Source of the DNA: UBA10677 sp045654245
GTDB taxonomy: Bacteria; Bacillota; Clostridia; Christensenellales; Pumilibacteraceae
NCBI GenBank assembly: GCA_045654245.1
Contig: JAZOMX010000049.1
Coordinates: 1-6,736, forward strand
Length of the DNA stretch: 6,736 nucleotides
Direction: 5' to 3'
Every line of letters begins with the position of its first letter. Within the stretch, counting starts at the first letter, position 1. The notes under the pieces were generated by a model, which saw only the letters and a program-made list of their open reading frames with translations, did no database searches and had not been told where the DNA came from. The position numbers were made by a program, and so were the translations under genes. This document shows positions 1 to 6,587 of this stretch, in pieces.

Positions 1-390
1 CCCGACAGGCGTAATGCGGGGTTGCCGTTATAGTTTATGGCGCTAGTTTAACCATACTCGGCTGTCTGTCCTCACGGACCGGTCGGGACGCCCCGACAGG
101 CGTAATATGGGGTTGCCGTTATAGTTTATGGCGCTAGTTTAACCATACTCGGCTGTCCGTCCTCACCGACCCCGCAGGCGTAATTTTTGGGGGTCCGTTT
201 CCGCTTAAAATACCAGTAAAACCATACTCGGCTGTCCGTCCTCACGGACCCCGCAGGCGTAATGCGGGGTTGCCGTTATAGTTTATGGCGCTAGTTTAAC
301 CATACTCGGCTGTCCGTCCTCACGGACCGGTCGGGAAACCACGACGGGCGTAATGCGGGGTTGCCGTTATACTTTATGGAGTTAGTAAAA
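1..390. repeat. Tandem array of a 79-91 bp structured intergenic repeat, about 4.5 copies, continuing past the left edge
   Basis: Five head-to-tail units begin at about 1, 92, 171, 250 and 340. Units 1 and 4 are about 90 bp, units 2 and 3 are 79 bp, and unit 5 fades out near 390. The shared ends are CCCGACAGGCGTAAT (or CCCGCAGGCGTAAT) at the start and ACCATACTCGGCTGTCCG followed by TCCTCACGGAC at the end. The long units carry an extra GGTCGGGA-type tail of about 11 bp. Each unit can fold into small hairpins, for example GTCCG/CGGAC at 312-327, TATGG/CCATA inside GCCG/CGGC at 272-310, CCCGCA/TGCGGG at 250-268, and GTCGGG/CCCGAC across the unit 1-2 junction at 82-97. The array is richer in G+C than the neighbouring genes and holds no credible ORF. 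This accounts for the whole gene-free stretch at 1-394. I do not recognise the family, and the function is unknown. Confidence 0.9.
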
Positions 391-424
391 TGAAAATTGC
401 GCCCCTTAATTTAGGAGCGCAATT
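385..424 (-). terminator. Intrinsic terminator of the surface-protein gene
   Basis: On the minus strand, 8 nt after the TAA stop, AATTGCGC pairs with GCGCAATT (417-424 with 395-402). The stem can extend inward through CCT/AGG past one mismatch. It is followed by a T-rich run reading TTTTCATTTT. Position, stem and tail fit a Rho-independent terminator; the U tract is interrupted by one C and one A. Confidence 0.75.
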
Positions 425-431
425 ACTTTTA

Positions 432-3065
432 TTATTTCTTTTCAATGCCTTCTTCTTTTGCCATATAACCGATTAATTGAATCGTCTTTTTTACGGCAAG
501 TTTACTGCGAACACGCATTGCTAACGGTGTTTGAGCATAACTCTTCTTTACCGATTCGTCACGGTGATGGAAATACTTATACTCCCAGTTTTTCGGTTCG
601 AGAGCCATATAACATTTGATACTCTTTCCAGCGAACACAATTTTCGCAAGCAATTTTCTACCCGCTCTAAAACTGTCGGCGCGTTGCGAAATTCTGCTCT
701 TAACTTTCTTGTACGAAAGTAGTTCTTCTCTAATCGCCTCGTAAAAAGACTTAGTTTGACCGTCCGCCTCGTCAAGTTTTTCAGCAAAAGTCTTGGGCTT
801 ACTCTCAATCGTAGGTACGGTTGCAACTGCAATTTCCTCAACTGGCGTAGTTTCTTCAATCGCCGTTTTGATTACACTTTCTTCAGTCTCAGTTTCAGTC
901 GCATTAGCGTCGGTTGTCTCTACCGTTTCAGTTTCAACAGGCGTCTCATCTACGCTAGGCTCGGTTACACTTTCCGAGGTTGCCTCGGTTACCGTTTCTT
1001 CAACGGGCGTTTCTTCGTCAGTACCGAGATAAACTATTCTTCTTCTACGACGGCGAGCAATAATTACGGCGATTATAGCAAGCGCACCAAAAATAATCAC
1101 TACGCTAGCAATAATTCCGATAAGAACTATGGTCTTTCCGTCCTCGGGAACAATCGTGTTTACTTGTGCGGAAAATCCGCTAAACGCCGTCTCTGCTTCG
1201 CCGTAAAGAGTTGCTTGCTCAAGCGAAAGACGAGCGCTCTCGAAATACTCCTCAATAAGCGCGATATCTTCTTTAGAGTAGTCGCCAGAATCAATTAGCG
1301 CTTTCTTTTTAGCCTCAAGGTTAGCAAGCACAGACGCCTTATACTCATCAATGGTCATAGGCGCTACGGACGCTAGGTCGTTAGCAAACGAAGTAAGCGC
1401 TCCGTCAACCTCAAACGCTACGGTTGCGCCTTCAATCGTCGTAATTGCCGTCGAATAGTAAACCTCGATTAAAGTCGCATTTTCAATCGTATAACGATTT
1501 ACTTCGTACGCCTCCGCTCTTTGAGCGTCAACTAGAAGTAACGCCTCAGCCTTAACTTGCGACATAGGAATATACGAAATCGTCGAAACGGCACTAGCAA
1601 AGGACGAAACTGCACTATCAACTCCGTTATAGTCGGTAGCCGTATCAATCGAGTTCTTTGCTATCGTAAAGCGTTGCTCTATAATTGCCTTATTTTCGTC
1701 AGTGTAGCGATTCGTATAGAGCAATACGGTTTTGTCGTTAGTAATATTATTCGTTACGGTTTGCTTGTACTGAGCAAGCGAAATCGGTTCTACTTCGTCA
1801 AGGGCAACCGAGAAATTATAGTAAATATCGTTTATCGCAGTCGAAGTAGTAGCGCCGTCGATTGCCGTTTTTGCAGTCGATACGAGTCCAGCAATCGTAG
1901 TTTTCGCGCTGTCAGTATAACGATAATAATCGTTATACGATTCTACTAGCGCGTCTATCGCCTCTTTCGCATTTTCCTTTCCAACCACCACGGTGCTCGC
2001 GCCGTAAACTATTTCGCCTTTTTCGTTAGTCGTAGGCGCAACAACGAATCCACTTACGCAATATTCTTCAGAAATGGGCGTGGAGAAAGTTCCACCCGAA
2101 ATAAAGCCGAACGGAATAGTTCCATAACCGTAAACACCCTCGTAAATTGAATTAAACTCGCCACCCGTTACCTCTAAATTACCAGAGGTTAACTTAGTTG
2201 ATGATACGGGGTCGAACGCTATCGAACCGTTAATAGTACCGCCTGATACTTTTACTTCAACGTTTTTTGCGCTACTTCCGTAGGAATAAACATAAACCGC
2301 CAGGTTGTAATAGTCGTCGAGAGTTTCAAGCGTTCCTCCGCTGATAACCAAACTTGCTTTGCTTTCTATAGTTTGGTTAGCAGACACAAGTTGCATCCAT
2401 ACTGCTCTTTCTCCACCACGAACAGTACCACCGTTGATTATTACTTTATTTTCGTTCGTAGTTCCTTCTATATATTGACGAATAGCGTAATAAGTTTCGT
2501 CAACGATTGTTCCGCTGTTTATCGTTAAAACCGTGTCCGTGCTACTCGACTTATTATCAATAGCGGAGTGCATATGGTTATCTAGGGCGGTAGTATTCTC
2601 AATAGTACAGCCGTTTACCGTTAAAATTCCATAGTTGTTTATAGTGTAGTGTCCCGTACCGAAACTCGTATCCGCAACGCCCGTATATTTATAAGTTATC
2701 TTTCCGTCGCCAGTAAGTATAACTTCGCCTTCGTTCTGCACCATAGCGTGAGAAACAGATGCGCTCGTCTCTCCGCTAATCGTTTTTCCGTCGAGGTTAA
2801 GCGTAAACTTTTTCGACGACGGTATTAGAATAGTTTGACTTCCTAAATTTATATCCTTAAGCACCAAAATTTCGTCGTCCGCAACGGATGCGTTAACTGC
2901 CTCTTGGAGCGTTGCGTACTCAATTCCGCCAACGATTTTCGCCTCGTTCGTAGGGGTAGATGCGTAAGCGGTGCTTTTCGTGAAAGCAACGCTAGTAAAG
3001 CAAATTGCAATAAATGCGATTATAGCAATAATTGTAGCAAGAACCGTTCTTTTGCTTTTTTGCAT
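432..3065 (-). CDS. Membrane-anchored surface protein: beta-helix-like repeats, four helical repeats, one TM segment, cytoplasmic C-terminal domain
   Basis: This is an 877-residue protein of unknown function. Residues 1-36 form a signal peptide (basic MQKSKR, hydrophobic core, AYA|S-like cleavage site). Residues 44-95 have the TLQEAVNAS...LNLDGKTI pattern that opens many right-handed beta-helix surface proteins. Residues about 140-330 carry repeated INSGT, INGGT, ISGGT and VSGGT turns. Four helical repeats of about 70 residues follow (358-640). Residues 645-670 are a transmembrane helix closed by six arginines, which puts the C terminus in the cytoplasm. Residues 683-755 are an acidic Thr/Glu/Val-rich linker. 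Residues 757-877 form a basic domain with SFRAGRKLLAKIVFAGKS and YMALEPKNWEYKYFH. There is no LPXTG sorting signal. From the family pattern I infer an adhesin or glycan-contact role outside the cell; the cytoplasmic domain resembles a recurring domain in uncharacterised Firmicutes membrane proteins, but I cannot name it. The start is supported by AAAGGAG 7 nt upstream of ATG and by the signal peptide beginning there. The gene is complete, with its own promoter and terminator. Confidence 0.93.
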   Translation of the reverse strand: MQKSKRTVLATIIAIIAFIAICFTSVAFTKSTAYASTPTNEAKIVGGIEYATLQEAVNASVADDEILVLKDINLGSQTILIPSSKKFTLNLDGKTISGETSASVSHAMVQNEGEVILTGDGKITYKYTGVADTSFGTGHYTINNYGILTVNGCTIENTTALDNHMHSAIDNKSSSTDTVLTINSGTIVDETYYAIRQYIEGTTNENKVIINGGTVRGGERAVWMQLVSANQTIESKASLVISGGTLETLDDYYNLAVYVYSYGSSAKNVEVKVSGGTINGSIAFDPVSSTKLTSGNLEVTGGEFNSIYEGVYGYGTIPFGFISGGTFSTPISEEYCVSGFVVAPTTNEKGEIVYGASTVVVGKENAKEAIDALVESYNDYYRYTDSAKTTIAGLVSTAKTAIDGATTSTAINDIYYNFSVALDEVEPISLAQYKQTVTNNITNDKTVLLYTNRYTDENKAIIEQRFTIAKNSIDTATDYNGVDSAVSSFASAVSTISYIPMSQVKAEALLLVDAQRAEAYEVNRYTIENATLIEVYYSTAITTIEGATVAFEVDGALTSFANDLASVAPMTIDEYKASVLANLEAKKKALIDSGDYSKEDIALIEEYFESARLSLEQATLYGEAETAFSGFSAQVNTIVPEDGKTIVLIGIIASVVIIFGALAIIAVIIARRRRRRIVYLGTDEETPVEETVTEATSESVTEPSVDETPVETETVETTDANATETETEESVIKTAIEETTPVEEIAVATVPTIESKPKTFAEKLDEADGQTKSFYEAIREELLSYKKVKSRISQRADSFRAGRKLLAKIVFAGKSIKCYMALEPKNWEYKYFHHRDESVKKSYAQTPLAMRVRSKLAVKKTIQLIGYMAKEEGIEKK
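1146..1994 (-). repeat. Coding region of four degenerate helical repeats (FIVAR-like)
   Basis: Within the surface protein, residues 358-426, 428-499, 500-568 and 569-640 follow one pattern: a Tyr or Val-Lys start, a central RYT.EN or DYSKED motif followed by I-E, then A...I..AT, then AL.SFA and a closing V.P. Examples are NRYTDENKAIIEQ, NRYTIENATLIEV and GDYSKEDIALIEE. The length and helical character resemble FIVAR-type stalk repeats of Gram-positive surface proteins. That family match is inference. The repeats probably form a stalk that lifts the beta-helix away from the membrane. Confidence 0.7.
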
Positions 3066-3106
3066 TTGTTTTCTCCTTTAGTAATCTATATAGCGCATAC
3101 TATACT

Positions 3107-3142
3107 ATTATAATTATACTATATACTGTATCTATTTGTCAA
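3107..3142 (-). promoter_or_regulatory. Sigma-70/A promoter of the surface-protein gene
   Basis: On the minus strand a consensus -35 TTGACA (3142-3137) is followed by an 18-bp spacer and a consensus -10 TATAAT (3118-3113). A second TATAAT abuts it (3112-3107). Transcription would start near 3106, giving a 5' leader of about 40 nt that ends in AAAGGAG (3079-3073). Both hexamers match the consensus fully, which suggests strong and probably constitutive expression. No operator-like inverted repeat is clear beyond the AT-rich -10 palindrome. Confidence 0.85.
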
Positions 3143-3159
3143 TCCCCTTTCTAATAATA

Positions 3160-3204
3160 TTATTGAAAACCATAAAGAAAAAGCGAATTAAAATTCGCTT
3201 TTTC
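3160..3204 (-). terminator. Intrinsic terminator of the mannosidase gene, possibly bidirectional
   Basis: Twelve bases past the mannosidase stop codon, GAAAAAGCGAATT (3177-3189) is perfectly complementary to AATTCGCTTTTTC (3192-3204), giving up to 13 bp, of which the inner pairs would open into the loop. On the minus strand it is followed by TTTATGGTTTTC, a usable U-rich tail. It lies just upstream of the surface-protein promoter and so insulates that gene from mannosidase transcription. Confidence 0.85.
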
Positions 3205-3215
3205 CGTTGTTTTTA

Positions 3216-6200
3216 TTAAACTCTTACTTTTAAGGTGATAATCTCGTAAGGCTTAACCGTAAACTCTACGGAGTTGTTTTTTACGGTTAGCGGAGCAATT
3301 TCTTTTTCGCAAATATCGGATAGGAACACCTCGCTTACATTAAAGCCGAACGAGAGTTTCGTTTTGCCTTTGATATTCTTGGTTTCATATCCTCTTACGA
3401 TTATTGCGTCGCCGTCCTCTTCTTCCTTTACCGCCTCAACCACGAACGACTTCATACTAGATTTTACTAGTGAGAATTCGCTTGGAAGGTCGCCCTCGCC
3501 AGAAACGGGAACGGCTACGAGCGGATTGTTTAGTTCGTAACTTTGCTCCACTACTTCGGAACTAGAGAACGCACCCTCGTGGAGGTATAGCGAGTACGAA
3601 AACTCGTGTTTACCTAGGTCGCAAGTCGGGTCGGGATAAGTGGGGGCTTTAAGGAGCGACAAACCGATTACGCCCTCGTTGTAACTATGTCCGTACTTGC
3701 TATCGTTTAGTAGCGCTACGCCGTAATCTCCGTCACTAGCGTCAACGAATTTTTGCGCGCAAACCTCAAACTTTGCTCTCTCCCAAGTCGTGTTTTTATT
3801 AAGCGTGCGCTGTGCGTTACCGTACTGAATATTGCAAGTAATCGTATCCGTATTAATTCCCGTGGGGAAATAGGTGCGCATAAGCGTTCTTCTCTCGTTC
3901 CAGTCAACGCTAGTAATAAAGTCGATTCTCGCCGTCTTTTCGTCGATTAGCACCTTTTGAACGAAGTCGGAATTACCGATTTTACGAACGATTTTATATC
4001 CTGCTTTACTGCCCTCACGAATTTCTTCTACGCTTACGGGCTTGCCTACGCCGTAGAATTTTTCAGCGTAACTATGTTCCATTTCCCAAGCGTCGTATTC
4101 GAGGTTATAGTCGTCGTAGAGACGAATTTCGTTCGCTTTTTCGCCCTTTCCAAGGATTTCACGCTTTACTTTTTTGTCGTAAATGCTTACGATATTAGCC
4201 TCGCTATCGAACTTAACTCTAATTCTTGCGTTTTCAAGTTTGTTCTTCTCTACGATAATCGCTCCGCTAACTACGGGCGTTACGCGTTTATAACCAAGCG
4301 CAGGAATATTCTTTACGGTATAATACTTTCCGTCGATTTCAACCGCTCCAGAGTACTCGAAAGAGTTGGGGTTATATACGATATGCGTGCCGTCGCCCGA
4401 TACTTTGCTTGCTATTAGCGAGAGCGCATCACCGCTAATTTTACCAAGGCTAGCAAAGGTCTGAGCGTACTCGGCGTCCGAAGTCTCGTAAACCTCGTGG
4501 ATTGACGAGCCGGGGATTATGTCGTGGAACTGGTTAACCATTATCGTTTTCCAGTTTTCAAAAATCTCTTTCTTGGGATAAATCTTACCGTCTAATAATC
4601 TTGTCGTTATCGAAAGTTTCTCTGCGTTCTGCGCGGCGAACTCGCTCTTACGATTGTTTCTCTTGTTTCTAGCCTGACTAGTGTAAGTTCCACGGTGATA
4701 TTCTAGGTACAACTCTCCGCTCCAAGTAGGCGTATAATCGGCTTTTTTAACCTTATCTTGTAAGGGCTTAATAAAGTCCTCGGTAACACCAAACTTGGTC
4801 TTGGGGCAATTAGGTATGCCGTAAGAAGTACGCTTTAAGTGTTCGATATGCTCTACCGTAGGTCCGCCACCGCCGTCGCCGTAGCCGTAAACGAGCATAG
4901 CCTCGTTAGTGATGTACTTTTGTTGGAAACGGTCGTAACTTCCCGCTACGTAAGGCGCCGTTCCCATACCGACATAGGTCGTTCCCGAGCGGTGAGCCTC
5001 GTTATAGCGTTTATCTTGCGTAGTTATAAAGTGCGAGAAGATTTTACTTCCGTCTATACCTTTCCACCAGAACACGTCGAAAGGCATACGATTGGTGTCG
5101 TTCCAACTGATTTTGCTCGTTAAGAATCTATCTACTCCGCTCTTAAGTAAAATTTGCGGTAACGACGCTGCGTAACCGAATACGTCGGGGAGCCATAGCG
5201 TTCTGGTGTTTACTCCGAACTCTTGATTGAAAAAGCGTTTTGCATAGAATACTTGACGGGCAAGCGATTCTCCGCTAGTGAGGTTACAGTCAGCCTCTAC
5301 CCACATTGAACCCTCTACCTCAAATCGTCCTTCGGCGATTAACTTCTTAATTTCCTCGTATAACGCGGGCGCTTTCTCTTTTACCGCCTCGTATAAATAT
5401 ACTTGCGAAGAGGTGAATTTATACTCGGGGTAGCGTTTCATTAGGTTTACTACCGTCGCAAACGAGCGCACCGCTTTTTCCTTAGTTTGGCGAGTGCTCC
5501 ATAGCCAAGCAATATCAATATGCGTATGTCCTACGGCGATTACCGAAGTATCGCCCTTTCCGCATAGTTTACCGTAAAACTCCTTGTCCATAAAGTCGCT
5601 TGCGCGTTTTAGACTTGCTCTATAATCGGGACTGTCTTTGCGAAGGTCAATCTCTAGCACCGCCTTAATTAGCGTACTAGTAATATCAGCGTACTCTTTT
5701 TGGTCCTCTCTCGTGTAGTCTAGCACGTCACAAGGAACTTTAAAGTCGTAATATACCTTTTCGCAAAGGTCGTCGATATTATCAATCGTTGCAAGAAGTT
5801 TGGTCTTACCCGTAGTCTCCATACCGGTATAAGCATATAGCACGATATCGTAAGTCTTGCCTTGCTCAAGCACCATAGATGTATGGTTTACGTCCAGTCC
5901 TTGCGTTACTTTTCCGTCAATAAATACTATAAACTGAGGATTGCGGGGGTCCCAACCTTTTCCCTCGGTCGAAATGCGAAGTTCCGCTCTGCCGATTTCA
6001 AACTTAGGCACTACCGCCTTAAACGCAAACCAGTAATGCTTATCGTCTTGTCCGCCCCACAAGTCTTTCGTTCCGTCAAAGTCTTTCCACTCGTCAGTCA
6101 CTTCGGGCGCTACCATTTCTTTAACGTAGTCCGTCTCAATATACTTTATCCCGTCAATCATTGTCGACGAAAGTATAATTCTATCTTTGATTTCGTCCGT

Positions 6201-6269
6201 CAAAATTTTCGCTCTGTCTTTTTGAGAACTAATCTTTCCCTCAATATCATATTGTCTAAATCTATACAT
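3216..6269 (-). CDS. GH38 alpha-mannosidase, cytoplasmic (Ams1/Man2C1-like)
   Basis: This 1017-residue enzyme would hydrolyse terminal alpha-linked mannose with retention through a metal-dependent GH38 site. Residues 1-235 form the N-terminal non-catalytic region. The catalytic domain starts at about 243. GHTHIDIAW supplies the metal ligands His250 and Asp252; TLWLPDVFGY supplies Asp362, the expected nucleophile and metal ligand; NQFHDIIPGSS supplies His582, the fourth ligand. KISWNDTNRMP (about 386-396) and GYGDGGGGPT (462-471) are typical of the Ams1/Man2C1 branch, whose members have about the same length. The helical middle domain spans about 520-605, and beta-rich C-terminal domains fill the rest. 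There is no signal peptide, so it should act in the cytoplasm on imported mannosides or oligomannosides. All expected active-site residues are present. The start is supported by AGGAGG 5 nt before ATG. Linkage specificity cannot be read from sequence. No sugar transporter or regulator is visible nearby, and a terminator isolates it from the next gene. Confidence 0.95.
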   Translation of the reverse strand: MYRFRQYDIEGKISSQKDRAKILTDEIKDRIILSSTMIDGIKYIETDYVKEMVAPEVTDEWKDFDGTKDLWGGQDDKHYWFAFKAVVPKFEIGRAELRISTEGKGWDPRNPQFIVFIDGKVTQGLDVNHTSMVLEQGKTYDIVLYAYTGMETTGKTKLLATIDNIDDLCEKVYYDFKVPCDVLDYTREDQKEYADITSTLIKAVLEIDLRKDSPDYRASLKRASDFMDKEFYGKLCGKGDTSVIAVGHTHIDIAWLWSTRQTKEKAVRSFATVVNLMKRYPEYKFTSSQVYLYEAVKEKAPALYEEIKKLIAEGRFEVEGSMWVEADCNLTSGESLARQVFYAKRFFNQEFGVNTRTLWLPDVFGYAASLPQILLKSGVDRFLTSKISWNDTNRMPFDVFWWKGIDGSKIFSHFITTQDKRYNEAHRSGTTYVGMGTAPYVAGSYDRFQQKYITNEAMLVYGYGDGGGGPTVEHIEHLKRTSYGIPNCPKTKFGVTEDFIKPLQDKVKKADYTPTWSGELYLEYHRGTYTSQARNKRNNRKSEFAAQNAEKLSITTRLLDGKIYPKKEIFENWKTIMVNQFHDIIPGSSIHEVYETSDAEYAQTFASLGKISGDALSLIASKVSGDGTHIVYNPNSFEYSGAVEIDGKYYTVKNIPALGYKRVTPVVSGAIIVEKNKLENARIRVKFDSEANIVSIYDKKVKREILGKGEKANEIRLYDDYNLEYDAWEMEHSYAEKFYGVGKPVSVEEIREGSKAGYKIVRKIGNSDFVQKVLIDEKTARIDFITSVDWNERRTLMRTYFPTGINTDTITCNIQYGNAQRTLNKNTTWERAKFEVCAQKFVDASDGDYGVALLNDSKYGHSYNEGVIGLSLLKAPTYPDPTCDLGKHEFSYSLYLHEGAFSSSEVVEQSYELNNPLVAVPVSGEGDLPSEFSLVKSSMKSFVVEAVKEEEDGDAIIVRGYETKNIKGKTKLSFGFNVSEVFLSDICEKEIAPLTVKNNSVEFTVKPYEIITLKVRV

Positions 6270-6286
6270 CTTTGCCTCCTATATAC

Positions 6287-6303
6287 CTATTATAATTATA
6301 GCA
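6287..6303 (-). promoter_or_regulatory. Extended -10 promoter of the mannosidase gene
   Basis: The minus strand reads TGCTATAAT (6303-6295), a perfect TGn extended -10, followed directly by a second TATAAT (6294-6289). No good -35 lies 16-19 bp upstream; the best there is TATAAA-like. Transcription would start near 6288-6282, giving a very short leader that contains the AGGAGG ribosome binding site (6280-6275). I see no cre-like or other operator. Confidence 0.65.
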
Positions 6304-6413
6304 CTCTATCTCTTTCGTTTATATGAACAAATTTGACTTTTTATTGTAAAAAACTATCATTTATTCCTTTTTTTATAACAAATAAATAAAATTAAAAAAG
6401 TAGCGCAAATCGG

Positions 6414-6443
6414 TTGACAAACTCTTATTCTTTTTAGTATAAT
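6414..6443 (+). promoter_or_regulatory. Sigma-70/A promoter of tRNA-Leu
   Basis: TTGACA (6414-6419) and TATAAT (6438-6443) are both perfect hexamers with an 18-bp spacer. The start should fall near 6450, about 15 nt upstream of the mature tRNA 5' end. A strong promoter suits a stable RNA gene. It is divergent from the mannosidase promoter, with about 110 bp of AT-rich DNA between them. Confidence 0.9.
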
Positions 6444-6464
6444 AGGTGGGCAATCAACCGATAT

Positions 6465-6547
6465 GCGAGGGTGGCGAAACTGGCAGACGCGCACGTTTGA
6501 GGGGCGTGTGGGCAACCATACGGGTTCAAGTCCCGTCCTTCGCACCA
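6465..6547 (+). tRNA. tRNA-Leu (anticodon GAG), CCA encoded
   Basis: It folds as a class II tRNA. The acceptor stem GCGAGGG pairs with CCTTCGC (one G-U), followed by discriminator A and an encoded CCA at 6545-6547. The D stem is GCG/CGC with TGG in the loop. The anticodon stem CACGT/GCGTG holds the loop TTGAGGG with anticodon GAG at 6499-6501, which reads CUC and CUU leucine codons. The variable arm TGG-GCAA-CCA is the long type expected for Leu. The T stem ACGGG/CCCGT holds the loop TTCAAGT. The gene is complete, with its own promoter and terminator, and appears to be transcribed alone. Confidence 0.96.
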
Positions 6548-6551
6548 AAAT

Positions 6552-6587
6552 AAAAGAGATACCTTTAGTGGTATCTCTTTTGTTTTT
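6552..6587 (+). terminator. Intrinsic terminator of tRNA-Leu
   Basis: AAAAGAGATACC (6552-6563) pairs perfectly with GGTATCTCTTTT (6570-6581) around the 6-nt loop TTTAGT. The descending arm and TGTTTTT provide the U-rich tail. It begins four bases after the CCA end. Confidence 0.9.

Noticed and set aside
1..390. CRISPR array
   Set aside because: The segments between the conserved ends are almost identical in units 1, 2 and 4, unlike spacers; unit lengths vary by about 11 bp, and no cas gene is present.
1..390. Small self-cleaving ribozyme in each repeat unit
   Set aside because: Hairpins are present, but I could not find a hammerhead CUGANGA core with its GAAA partner, nor a convincing twister or HDV-like layout.
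531..1949. Plus-strand ORFs of 60-180 codons opposite the surface-protein gene, one rich in Val/Ser/Thr
   Set aside because: They mirror the Thr/Glu/Val-rich and helical-repeat codons of the minus-strand gene, lack ribosome binding sites, and their amino-acid composition is that of a shadow frame.
3101..3120. Divergent plus-strand promoter from the palindromic TATAATTATA box
   Set aside because: The palindrome gives a -10 on both strands, but no plus-strand -35 or gene follows; the DNA to the right is the mannosidase terminator.
3274..6326. Several plus-strand ORFs and one other-frame minus ORF within the mannosidase gene
   Set aside because: They are fully or almost fully covered by a complete GH38 gene with all motifs in frame, and show no recognisable domain or start signal.
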